Shown one piece after another: positions 1 to 7,591 of a stretch of 31,430 nt of DNA. Positions within the stretch are counted from its first letter, which is position 1. Each line of letters begins with the position of its first letter. Below the pieces are notes generated by a model. The model ran no database searches. It had not been told where the DNA came from and saw only the letters and a program-made list of their open reading frames with translations. The DNA comes from SZUA-584 sp964607965 (lineage in GTDB: Bacteria > Bacillota > Clostridia > Christensenellales > SZUA-584), in NCBI GenBank assembly GCA_964607965.1, contig CAZSMH010000012.1:1-31430 (forward strand). The letters are read 5' to 3'. The position numbers and the translations under genes were made by a program.

Positions 1-47
1 CCTTTTCGCGCAAACAGTTTCTTTAGCTCGAAGCCAATGCCTGCCAT
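1..47 (-). CDS. pelG: PelG, N-terminal fragment (runs off left edge)
   Basis: Only the first 15 codons are inside the window. Reading leftwards from an ATG at 47-45 gives MAGIGFELKKLFARK, which matches the characteristic start of PelG (MAGIGFEL...). PelG is the multi-pass inner-membrane protein of the Pel system and is thought to be the flippase-like partner of the PelF glycosyltransferase. The start lies inside the end of pelF with a 25-base overlap in another frame, and an AGGA-type ribosome binding site sits about 10 bases upstream within pelF. The overlap implies translational coupling of the last two genes. Position as the last gene after pelF fits known Gram-positive pel operons. Identity rests on this short stretch plus context, so the rest of the protein needs the neighbouring sequence. 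Confidence 0.85.
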   Translation of the reverse strand, partial: MAGIGFELKKLFARK

Positions 48-1450
48 TTAATCAATATCCTTTCGTATAGTTCTTTATAATTTTGTATCATAGTTTCGTG
101 GTTATAATAACTCACAGCGCGTTTTTTCCCCACATCTCCCATCTGTCTGCGCAGTTTTTCGTCCTTGCACAGACGGGACATAGCGTCAGTTAAAGCTACT
201 TTATTCATAGGAGGCACACAAATACCCGCGTTGCCTAGAATATCATCCGCCCTGCCTTCTACTAATTCACGGCAAGAGCCCACATCCGTTACAACACACG
301 CTCTCCCGGCCGCCATGGACTCCAGCACCGCCAGCGGCTGCGCTTCAGATATGCTCGAGAGCATAGTAAAATCAAGATTCCTCATGTATTTTTTAACATC
401 AGTATTTCCTTTAAAAAATATGTCTTTTACGCCAAGCTGTTCAACAAGGTTTAGGCACTCTATGTTATACTCCTCATCGTCAACATCTCCTAATATATGC
501 AGTCTGGCATTAGGTATATCGTGTTTTAGCTCTGCGAAAGAATATATCATCGTTTTAATATCTTTTATAGGAAATATTCTTACAATTGCACCTATATCTA
601 TATATCCATTGGATTTCTTTTGCGGGATTGACATAAAATCTTCACAATAGACGCCGTTGCTTATTACACGGCACTTTTTAGGATCACAGCCAAGCTCAAT
701 CTGAGTCACCCTTGCCCGTTCATACAAAGAAGTAACAACATCGGCATTCTTGTACGCGCACCGGGACAGCATATAAAAGAAGGCAATCCACATGTCTTTA
801 AAATACGGCACAACCCATTTTGACCTTAGTATCTCCTCTTCACGCTCCCGTGTATAAATACCGTGTTCTGTCACAATAAACGGCTTATTATGCTTCCATG
901 CACCCAAAAATCCCAATACGCCGCTGTAGCCTGCGGTAATAGAGTGGTAAATATCCGCATAGGGTATATTGCGACCCATTAAGAAAATAAGCGGGAGAAT
1001 TATTGAGCGCACAGTATAGAAAAGATCTGAAAAGCCTGCATAAGGATACCCGTCCAAACACATTTGCCTAAGCAGATTTAAAAAGTTTTCACTTTTTAAA
1101 AAGCCCACAGGATTAACTCCCTTTACGTTATAACAATTAAACAGAGTCTCCCAGCAAGGGTCTTCATTTTTTATTAGTTTAAGCATCTCCTGCGTTTCTT
1201 CACTGCTAAAATGAATCCTCTTATTTTTTGATATACGTATATCAAACGATTCGTCCAAGAAAACTTCATTTATCTCCACGACATTTTGAGGAATTTGGTA
1301 TACAAACTTGCCGCGTTTCTCATGCTGCGCGCCTATAACCCACAGCACAAACTCATGCGAAGACAATGATTTTATAAGATCATTTGTCCAGGCAGAAACT
1401 CCGCCGCGCACATATGGATAGCAACCTTCTAATATAAGGCATATTTTCAT
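23..1450 (-). CDS. pelF: PelF, GT4-family glycosyltransferase of Pel polysaccharide
   Basis: A 475-residue cytoplasmic glycosyltransferase predicted to polymerise the Pel exopolysaccharide from UDP-sugar. The N-terminus (MKICLILEGCYPYVRGGVSA) is the typical PelF opening with the GGVS donor/acceptor loop. The C-terminal GT-B Rossmann half carries the retaining-GT4 motif E-x7-E (E369 and E377 in SEAQPLAVLESMAAG). Length is near that expected for PelF (about 500). It follows pelA with an ATGA overlap (ATG at 1450-1448, pelA stop at 1449-1447) and overlaps pelG, so the genes are tightly coupled. There is no signal peptide, consistent with a cytosolic enzyme working with membrane PelD/E/G. Acceptor and sugar specificity cannot be read from sequence; GalNAc-rich product is inferred from characterised Pel systems. 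Confidence 0.93.
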   Translation of the reverse strand: MKICLILEGCYPYVRGGVSAWTNDLIKSLSSHEFVLWVIGAQHEKRGKFVYQIPQNVVEINEVFLDESFDIRISKNKRIHFSSEETQEMLKLIKNEDPCWETLFNCYNVKGVNPVGFLKSENFLNLLRQMCLDGYPYAGFSDLFYTVRSIILPLIFLMGRNIPYADIYHSITAGYSGVLGFLGAWKHNKPFIVTEHGIYTREREEEILRSKWVVPYFKDMWIAFFYMLSRCAYKNADVVTSLYERARVTQIELGCDPKKCRVISNGVYCEDFMSIPQKKSNGYIDIGAIVRIFPIKDIKTMIYSFAELKHDIPNARLHILGDVDDEEYNIECLNLVEQLGVKDIFFKGNTDVKKYMRNLDFTMLSSISEAQPLAVLESMAAGRACVVTDVGSCRELVEGRADDILGNAGICVPPMNKVALTDAMSRLCKDEKLRRQMGDVGKKRAVSYYNHETMIQNYKELYERILIKWQALASS

Positions 1451-3009
1451 CGGCTGACACCTTCCAAAGTTATAACAACATTATCATCTAGTGCATGCAG
1501 CAGATATAACCCGTTGCTTATATTCTCTATATAACCACCATCCACATACCCCGGCATGCGGTCGCTAAACCGTATAAGAAACCATGCCTCGTCGTAAAAC
1601 CCTCCAATATCAATAACATATTTGTCGTCTTGAATTGTTCTTTTAACCGAAAGATTGCTGTATCTTTGCACTGCCATTGCCGCCTGCTGTGCCGTCATGT
1701 TGCGAATACCTTTAGCCGCCTCGTACAGCCACTTCAGGTAATCACCGTACCCGTCTCTTAATTCTTCCCATGTTTTTCCCATGCTTCTTTCGATATCAAA
1801 AACATCATCCGGATGAATAAAGTGCGAGTTTATATAATGAAAGTTAAGTTCGCTCAGCGCAGTCCAACACGAGGTTTCATCCAAGTTATATCCTGAAACA
1901 ATCCTGGGCAAATCGATTAAACCGTCTTGACCGATACCAAACTCCTGATACAATCCAAAAATATCATCAATATATTCACCGGAAATTGTGTTTATCTGCG
2001 GAAAGCTGTCTTTGAGCATCTCCCGTGCCTCTTTTGATAATACGTTTGACGGAGGAACATAAGTTTTAAGCTCCAGCGCAGGGAAAAGTTCTTTTGAAAA
2101 CCGAATTGCCTCCTTTGTAGCAAGCATCATATCTTCTGTGCTTTTCCATTTTGTATAATCCAGTTCTCCNNNNNNNNNNNNNNNNNNNNNNNNNNNNNNN
2201 NNNNNNNNNNNNNNNNNNNNNNNNNNNNNNNNNNNNNNNNNNNNNNNNNNNNNNNNNNNNNNNNNNNNNTTTTCATGAAAAGCGTCGTTGTTGTTAACAA
2301 CTATTTTACCCTTTCCGTAACGGCGTTCCCAAAGCATAGGCGCTTCAACCTCATCAGTAGAAACCATATGAACGATGCAGTCATCACTAAGATGTACGCC
2401 AAGCCCGTATCTGTCGTTATCTCCCCAGAAATATGAATTGTTCTTTCCTCCGGGCATAAGGTCGCTTACCAGTTTTACTCTGTTTTGTTCAACATAATCG
2501 TATGTTTCGTAAACAAAACCTAAGCTTTTTGCAATAACGCTGAGCGTAACACCCGGTTCCGGAACCGCGCCAAACAACACCCTGCCGCCGTCTTGAACCC
2601 AATCCAGCAGTGATAATATACGGCTTTGAATAATGTCAAGATTACTAAACGCTATAACAACAGTATTATAATCTTCCCACGCCGGTATATTTGCTTCATA
2701 GACATCAAAAAGCCGGCACCCGACGCTCATGTTGCTTAACACATAGTAAACAGGCTCATGATAATTATAAGGGCTCTTGGAGTCGTAAAGTATCAAACAC
2801 TCCGTTTTTAAATCCGCTTTATCAGCATTTAAGACTTCATTAGGCAAAAAATCCAATCCTGCTGTCTCAAGATTATATCGTACGCCTGAGCGCTCAAACA
2901 TTATCAGTCCTGCAAGAGCAAGCAAAGCACACAAAGGCCATAACAATACTTTAAATCTGACCTTTTTTATATTACCGGTCTGTTTTTCAGGCTGGTGAAA
3001 TAGTTTCAT
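1447..3009 (-). CDS. pelA: PelA-type (DUF2194-like) membrane-anchored polysaccharide deacetylase, interrupted by assembly gap
   Basis: Probable counterpart of the deacetylase-only PelA (PelA-DA) of Gram-positive pel operons, which deacetylates the polymer outside the cell. I start it at ATG 3009, giving an ATGA overlap with the pelE stop; an upstream start at 3063 would overlap pelE by 58 bases. About 520 residues including 33 unknown. A short basic N-terminus is followed by one membrane segment (VLLWPLCALLALAGLIMF), so it is an anchored extracytoplasmic protein. The first half resembles a flavodoxin/ThuA-like fold preceding the catalytic domain. A histidine cluster, HYINSHFIHPDD (roughly plus-strand 1805-1845), looks like the metal-binding motif of the deacetylase domain. 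The upstream aspartate motif expected of this family would fall in or near the N run at 2170-2269, so activity cannot be judged. Confidence 0.8.
   Translation of the reverse strand: MKLFHQPEKQTGNIKKVRFKVLLWPLCALLALAGLIMFERSGVRYNLETAGLDFLPNEVLNADKADLKTECLILYDSKSPYNYHEPVYYVLSNMSVGCRLFDVYEANIPAWEDYNTVVIAFSNLDIIQSRILSLLDWVQDGGRVLFGAVPEPGVTLSVIAKSLGFVYETYDYVEQNRVKLVSDLMPGGKNNSYFWGDNDRYGLGVHLSDDCIVHMVSTDEVEAPMLWERRYGKGKIVVNNNDAFHEXXXXXXXXXXXXXXXXXXXXXXXXXXXXXXXXXXGELDYTKWKSTEDMMLATKEAIRFSKELFPALELKTYVPPSNVLSKEAREMLKDSFPQINTISGEYIDDIFGLYQEFGIGQDGLIDLPRIVSGYNLDETSCWTALSELNFHYINSHFIHPDDVFDIERSMGKTWEELRDGYGDYLKWLYEAAKGIRNMTAQQAAMAVQRYSNLSVKRTIQDDKYVIDIGGFYDEAWFLIRFSDRMPGYVDGGYIENISNGLYLLHALDDNVVITLEGVSR
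2170..2269. other. Assembly gap (100 N)
   Basis: One hundred unknown bases, the conventional length for a scaffold gap of unknown size. It interrupts pelA. The reading frames on both sides happen to be in register across the 100 positions even though 100 is not a multiple of three in codons, so frame continuity is not evidence that the true gap is 100 bases. Confidence 0.99.
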
Positions 3010-3902
3010 ATTGCTTGCCGTCCATACCAAAAAAACATTTTTTCTTTTCCCGCAGGGGTCCAATCCACTGCTGCCTCTTTCATTTCTGTATAAAGCCGCC
3101 TTTTATCTGCACTGTTTCCGCTTTCATGATATAATCGCAAAGCGGCAAGCCATACATTTTCATCAGACGGCCATTTTTCTCGCATTCTTGCAGTCATTTC
3201 CTCCGCATGAGAGTAGTTTTTCATGCAGATATCGTTGTCGATAATTCTAAAATAGGTTTGCTTATCCGCAGATGCTTCCAGTTTTTTATCCAATGCTATC
3301 GAATAATGCAGCCTTTGTTGCGCAAGCAGGTTTCCGTCAAGCAGATTACTGTCAATATATTTACCCAGTACATCGATATACTTGTCAAGCAATCTGACAT
3401 CAGAAGGATTGTCCTTCAAAGCACCCGATATTTTTTGAATAGCAAGTTCAAATTCCCTCTGTATTTCCATAATAGTTGTGGTTGCATAATGAGTAACTTC
3501 GACATCGTTGTTTAAGCGCGCAATCATAAGCAAATCCAGAAACTGGACAGGGTCGCGATGCAGTACATCCATCATAAGCGAACGCCTTGTGTTTACGTCA
3601 TTGATAAGAATAGCTTCTTCCAGAGGTATTACTTTTTCCGGCTCTTCATTTGTTTCAATAAGTATTTTATTATAAACACTCTCGCCAAGATTTTGTTTGT
3701 GTATATTACTTAAATCAATCCCGTCCTTGTTTTTTAAATTAATCCATTCAATCAGCATTATGCTTATAGGACCAAACACAGGAATAAGCAACATAATAGG
3801 CATAACTACATCGTTTAAACGCGCAGCGCCTGTCTTAATCATAAAAAAATATAATATACATAAAAGTATATGTACCGAAACAAGAATAACAAATATATTC
3901 AT
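3006..3902 (-). CDS. pelE: PelE, membrane protein with tetratricopeptide-like region
   Basis: A 298-residue protein placed between pelD and pelA, as in other pel operons. The N-terminus has two membrane helices (about residues 2-25 and 33-53). The rest is a soluble, mostly helical region whose last 150 residues look TPR-like (for example ALKDNPSDVRLLDKYIDVLG and EKWPSDENVWLAALRLYHES). PelE is known to link PelD to PelF/PelG in the inner-membrane complex. I prefer ATG 3902 because GGGAGA lies 7 bases upstream; the longer version begins with TTG at 3929 without a good site. It starts 42 bases after the pelD stop and ends in an ATGA overlap with pelA. Primary sequence of PelE is poorly conserved, so the call leans on topology and gene order. 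Confidence 0.82.
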   Translation of the reverse strand: MNIFVILVSVHILLCILYFFMIKTGAARLNDVVMPIMLLIPVFGPISIMLIEWINLKNKDGIDLSNIHKQNLGESVYNKILIETNEEPEKVIPLEEAILINDVNTRRSLMMDVLHRDPVQFLDLLMIARLNNDVEVTHYATTTIMEIQREFELAIQKISGALKDNPSDVRLLDKYIDVLGKYIDSNLLDGNLLAQQRLHYSIALDKKLEASADKQTYFRIIDNDICMKNYSHAEEMTARMREKWPSDENVWLAALRLYHESGNSADKRRLYTEMKEAAVDWTPAGKEKMFFWYGRQAI

Positions 3903-3944
3903 TCGGTTTCTCCCAAAAACCCTAACCAAAGCCGTTCTTATTCT

Positions 3945-6086
3945 TTATATATCAACTGATTCAATAGTCTCAACCTGACAACACGGAACACCCAGCCCGT
4001 TTAGCCTCTTTAACAATAACTCAATACTCTCTTGCTTTGCCTGAGACATAATCAGCCATATATCGCCGTTCTTTCCTTCTCCTGCTATATCCGATTTTCT
4101 TATTCCCCGGTCAATCAGCCTGCTTAATTCTGTTTTATCTTCAGGACCGCCTTTAACCTTTAGCAGTTTAAAATCAGCATTTTTATTCTCTTTCATCTCG
4201 CGTCTTATAGATAAAATCTCTGAAAATTTTTCATTCTTAAGTATCCGCGTACCCTTAATATATATTTTTTCTTCAATTTCCGCCATATAATTTGCTGCCC
4301 GTACCAAGGAAGCCTGCATCAGTCCGTTTAATACCTTAATCAGATTAAGATAATATGTCCCCATTTTTGAATAATCGGCTTTATCAATTATAGTGATTGC
4401 AACCAAGCTGTCCTTATCATATACAGGCGCGCAATAGGCGGGATAATCCGGCAGCATTTTGCTGTTATACCATACATCATCCTTTTCCAGAGAATTTATC
4501 ATTGCCTCATACCGGGAAAGTTCAATTGAGCGCTCGGCTTTGTCCGACATTTCACGGGAACTGACTATAAGCCGTCCATATTTTTTATCCGGCGTCACAG
4601 TATATATTATAACGGATTTGTTCTCAAGCACATCCTCAAAAATATGTATTGCTTCCTGAAAAACAGCATCGGAAATTACATTATCCAGCTTTTTTGTTAT
4701 GTTATAAATTCTGCCGAAACTGTCGCGGTAACTTAACAGCTGATCTTTATATTTGTTTTTATTGTCAAGTGTATTATTATACAGTTCATAAAGAAACAAA
4801 TAGCTTTCCTCAAGTGAGCTTAGCTGTTCGTTTTTAAAATGCAAAGTGTTTGTGCTTTTATCTTTAATATATCCTGTTACAGCCCCCGCAATAAAGAATG
4901 CAACAAACGGCAGCCAATTCTCAACATTATAAACAAGCACCTGCCATCCTATACCTGTGGAAAAATAATTGAATGCAAAAGACAAACATGCGATTACCGC
5001 AGCTGCTATACCTGTGCGCATACCATGAACAGTACCGAGAATAACGACATATAACAACCTAAAATCCATAAAGCGGAACTGCACCGATGTAGCTGTTATA
5101 TAGTTTAAGAACTCCATCGCTCCTGCACCCAGCAACAGCTCAAAAATTTGCAGCAGAATTTTTTGTCTGCGCAGTTTTTCCCGCAGCCTGCTGATAAATG
5201 ATTTGGGCTTTGGTATTTCCATGGAAATATTCTGCGCAATCCATGAAAACTCCGACGCTATATCATAATACGCAACCCAGTCATAATACTTGCGCGCAGT
5301 TTTAACTAAGACAGGCGGAGGAACTGCGGATTCGCCGTTGTCTGAGAATTCAATTTTTACATCTTTGAATTTTGCCGAAATTAAAGCTGCCACTTCGCCG
5401 AAAGTGATCGGTTTTCCGGTTCCGACATTTATTGTGCCTGCGCCGGAGATGTTACCGTATTCAATAATAAGCCCGATTAATCTTGCCACGTCACTGTCTT
5501 TTACAAAATCGCAATACTTATCATTAGGCGCGGGCAGCATCACCGCGCCTGTTTGTTCGGCCTGTATAATAATACGAGTTATCAAAGAATCATCTAAATG
5601 CTCTCCGTAAATATAAGGCACATGTAGTATCAAGGTGTTTAATTTGTACTTTTGTTTGTAAAACTCACAAAGCGCTTCTGCCGCCGCCAGCTTACATCCG
5701 AAGCTGTCACTCGGAGCCGTCGGCGAATCCTCATCAATGTTTGTTATACCTGCATATACTTCGCTTGATGAAACAAGAATAAACTGCGGTATTTTATGCT
5801 CTGTACATAGGCTAAGCACAATATCCAGCTCATCAATGCCGCCGGATTCGTGTTTGTTTATATTCTCACCGCGGGAAGCCAAAAAAACAACAGCGTCAAA
5901 TGAGTATGTATTAAACAGCTTTGAGAATAATTTATCTTTAGGCGAATATGAATAAGAAGCTGCCCTTTTATGCAAAAGCTTGTTATCAAATTTTTCTGCA
6001 GCAAAAACCAGTTTGTTTACCGCACATAGCTGAAAGCTCAGTTCCCGTACAATTGAAGTTAAATTACCTGTAATAAGTATATGCAT
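3945..6086 (-). CDS. pelD: PelD-like c-di-GMP receptor with fused N-terminal SDR/epimerase-like domain
   Basis: A 713-residue first gene of the operon. Residues 1-290 form an extended-SDR (NAD-dependent epimerase) domain (VSSSEVYAG, TFGEVAALI). Four membrane helices follow (about 311-405), then a short coil (415-460), a GAF-like domain (about 465-600) and a C-terminal degenerate GGDEF domain (about 615-713). In the last domain NGDIW (673-677) replaces GGDEF, so no cyclase activity is expected, but RKSD (663-666) keeps the RxxD inhibitory site that binds c-di-GMP in PelD. The SDR part looks catalytically impaired: the glycine motif reads TGNLTSIVREL (only the first glycine of GxxGxxG kept), and the YxxxK tyrosine is missing (SFGCK, K132; S128 or F129 in its place). 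A good AGGA site precedes ATG 6086. Role in gating Pel synthesis is inferred from characterised PelD. Confidence 0.9.
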   Translation of the reverse strand: MHILITGNLTSIVRELSFQLCAVNKLVFAAEKFDNKLLHKRAASYSYSPKDKLFSKLFNTYSFDAVVFLASRGENINKHESGGIDELDIVLSLCTEHKIPQFILVSSSEVYAGITNIDEDSPTAPSDSFGCKLAAAEALCEFYKQKYKLNTLILHVPYIYGEHLDDSLITRIIIQAEQTGAVMLPAPNDKYCDFVKDSDVARLIGLIIEYGNISGAGTINVGTGKPITFGEVAALISAKFKDVKIEFSDNGESAVPPPVLVKTARKYYDWVAYYDIASEFSWIAQNISMEIPKPKSFISRLREKLRRQKILLQIFELLLGAGAMEFLNYITATSVQFRFMDFRLLYVVILGTVHGMRTGIAAAVIACLSFAFNYFSTGIGWQVLVYNVENWLPFVAFFIAGAVTGYIKDKSTNTLHFKNEQLSSLEESYLFLYELYNNTLDNKNKYKDQLLSYRDSFGRIYNITKKLDNVISDAVFQEAIHIFEDVLENKSVIIYTVTPDKKYGRLIVSSREMSDKAERSIELSRYEAMINSLEKDDVWYNSKMLPDYPAYCAPVYDKDSLVAITIIDKADYSKMGTYYLNLIKVLNGLMQASLVRAANYMAEIEEKIYIKGTRILKNEKFSEILSIRREMKENKNADFKLLKVKGGPEDKTELSRLIDRGIRKSDIAGEGKNGDIWLIMSQAKQESIELLLKRLNGLGVPCCQVETIESVDI

Positions 6087-6101
6087 ACTTTTTCCTGTTC
6101 A

Positions 6102-6183
6102 CCACAACGGCATCGCACTCCTGTTTAACGGCTCAAATTACTATTTAGAGCCCGACTTAAATAAATTGTATGTTTTGTTGTGG
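6102..6183 (-). promoter_or_regulatory. Foldable 5' leader of the pel operon
   Basis: The predicted leader from about 6227 to the pelD start can form a closing stem of seven perfect pairs, CCACAAC (6183-6177) with GTTGTGG (6108-6102), around a hairpin made of GGGCTC/GAGCC-type arms (6152-6148 with 6134-6130). The 3' arm ends directly before the pelD ribosome binding site. It does not match the GEMM c-di-GMP riboswitch consensus as far as I can tell. Function is unknown. Confidence 0.35.
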
Positions 6184-6233
6184 AATATATTATCATTAAT
6201 GACAAATTCCATATTTTTATTATTTTCACTATA

Positions 6234-6262
6234 ATTATAATATATATATATTAATAAGTCAA
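6234..6262 (-). promoter_or_regulatory. Sigma-A type promoter of the pel operon
   Basis: On the minus strand TTGACT (6262-6257) is followed after exactly 17 bases by TATAAT (6239-6234), an almost perfect vegetative promoter. Transcription would begin near 6227, giving a leader of about 140 bases before pelD. Confidence 0.75.
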
Positions 6263-6321
6263 AATATTGTATTAACCTTTTATGAATTTTTGTTTATAAT
6301 TAGCATCAATTATTTATAATT

Positions 6322-6352
6322 AAAAAAATGGGGAAACTTTTGCTGTTCCCCC
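6322..6352 (-). terminator. Rho-independent terminator of spoVT
   Basis: Read on the minus strand, GGGGAA and TTCCCC (6351-6346 and 6335-6330) form a hairpin with a 10-base loop, followed by a run of seven T (6328-6322). It lies 26 bases beyond the spoVT stop and separates spoVT from the pel promoter. Confidence 0.82.
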
Positions 6353-6377
6353 TGTCGTATTTTCTTTATAACGGCAT

Positions 6378-6920
6378 TTACTGGGCCATTTGTTTTCCCA
6401 GAAACCCTGCGGCAGCTTCCGCTGCCTTTTGCGCAGACTCGTTTACGCTTCCGCCGCGCACAGTAAGCGCAATTGCGCCTATAGGCTGGCCATCCATTAC
6501 AATCGGTGCAATAATCTGCGAAGTGGTCAATGCCTGGTTTTCGCCGCTCACAAGCGGAATAATACTGTCAGCATCGTTATTTTTTATTATTTTTCGTGTA
6601 TTCATAGCATCTTCAAGCGCACCGCTTACAGGGCGTTCGGCATAATCGCGCTTATTATCACCGCTTGCAGCAAGGACAGTATCTCTGTCACAAATAACGG
6701 TGGTTACGCCAAGCGTTGCGGAGAGCGATTCGGCAAAATCCCTGGCAAACGCGGCAAGTTCGCCTATCGGAGAGTATTTTTTTAAAATTATACCGCCTTC
6801 CCTGTCCGTGTATATTTCGAGCGGGTCCCCCTCCCGTATGCGTAAAGTACGCCGAATTTCTTTGGGTATAACTATTCTGCCAAGCTCGTCAATGCGCCTT
6901 ACAATACCTGTTGCCTTCAT
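6378..6920 (-). CDS. spoVT: SpoVT, AbrB-family sporulation transcription factor
   Basis: A 180-residue DNA-binding regulator that in Bacillus and Clostridium tunes forespore (sigma-G) gene expression. The N-terminus (MKATGIVRRIDELGRIVIPK) is the signature swapped-hairpin AbrB domain, residues 1-50. The remainder, about 56-180, is the GAF-like ligand-binding domain specific to SpoVT (IIAPIVMDGQPIGAIAL). Length matches the family (about 178). I use ATG 6920 because AGGAGG lies 8 bases upstream; the open frame extends further but the extension is not SpoVT-like. It ends in its own terminator and seems monocistronic. Its presence points to a spore-forming lineage. No ligand can be inferred. Confidence 0.95.
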   Translation of the reverse strand: MKATGIVRRIDELGRIVIPKEIRRTLRIREGDPLEIYTDREGGIILKKYSPIGELAAFARDFAESLSATLGVTTVICDRDTVLAASGDNKRDYAERPVSGALEDAMNTRKIIKNNDADSIIPLVSGENQALTTSQIIAPIVMDGQPIGAIALTVRGGSVNESAQKAAEAAAGFLGKQMAQ

Positions 6921-7013
6921 AATTTGTCCTCCTGTATTAGTGTTCGTTTTTCTATGGTTATTGTTTGTAAGTCCGGTTAAATTATGCGCGGCTGCCAAAA
7001 CGCTTAACACTAA

Positions 7014-7044
7014 AAAATAGGTTGTGGCTAAATAAAATTGTCAA
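7014..7044 (-). promoter_or_regulatory. Possible promoter of spoVT
   Basis: A consensus TTGACA (7044-7039) lies upstream of spoVT on the minus strand, with TATTTT (7019-7014) after a long 19-base spacer. A sigma-G type promoter would be expected for spoVT, and I could not find a convincing one. Confidence 0.3.
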
Positions 7045-7067
7045 GTTTAATTCGATTTTTAACATAA

Positions 7068-7532
7068 TTAGTTTAAAAAAATTAGTTCATAATTTAAATA
7101 TAATGCAAATACAACCCATATAATAAACGGTATCAGCAAATAAGCAGCTGTACGATGGACGCTATATACGTTTACTAAAAGCCTTAAAGCAAAAAATATT
7201 ATTATTCCAAGCACAAACATGGCTCCCGTTGCGCTCTGACGGTAAAAGAATGAATATGTCCACAGTGTGTTTAGTAAAACTGTTATAAAGTACAACTTGT
7301 ATATTCTTTTGGTAGGGTGCCCGCATATTATTATAAGCGCAAATGATGCGGCAAAAAGCGCATACAAAACTATCCACACTATGCTAAATATAATCGGGGG
7401 CGGCGCAAGCTGCGGCTTTTGCAGGCTCTGATACCATGACGTATTATCTACAAACAAAGATGACCATGCCAGCGCAGCTGCCGACAACAGCACCGAAAAG
7501 GCAGCTTTAAATATTTTTTCCTGCAGATGCAT
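7068..7532 (-). CDS. tspO: TspO/MBR-family membrane protein
   Basis: A 154-residue membrane protein of the tryptophan-rich sensory protein (translocator protein) family, which binds porphyrins and other tetrapyrroles; physiological role in bacteria remains debated. It shows five hydrophobic helices and the family motif WYQSLQKPQLAPPPIIF near residues 33-50, plus a Trp/Tyr-rich stretch (LLNTLWTYSFFYRQSATG). A strong AAAGGAG ribosome site precedes ATG 7532. It is divergent from the DUF3298 gene with only 59 bases between them, and upstream of spoVT on the same strand. Family assignment is firm; ligand and function are not deducible. Confidence 0.93.
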   Translation of the reverse strand: MHLQEKIFKAAFSVLLSAAALAWSSLFVDNTSWYQSLQKPQLAPPPIIFSIVWIVLYALFAASFALIIICGHPTKRIYKLYFITVLLNTLWTYSFFYRQSATGAMFVLGIIIFFALRLLVNVYSVHRTAAYLLIPFIIWVVFALYLNYELIFLN

Positions 7533-7591
7533 ATAAGACTCCTTTTGTGCAGTATATTCATAAAGACATACTTATATGAAAGGGTATGGAA

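Noticed and set aside
6087..6227. c-di-GMP (GEMM) riboswitch in the pel leader
   Set aside because: Attractive given PelD, but the conserved GEMM sequence blocks and tetraloop-receptor elements are not visible. I kept only the generic structured-leader note.
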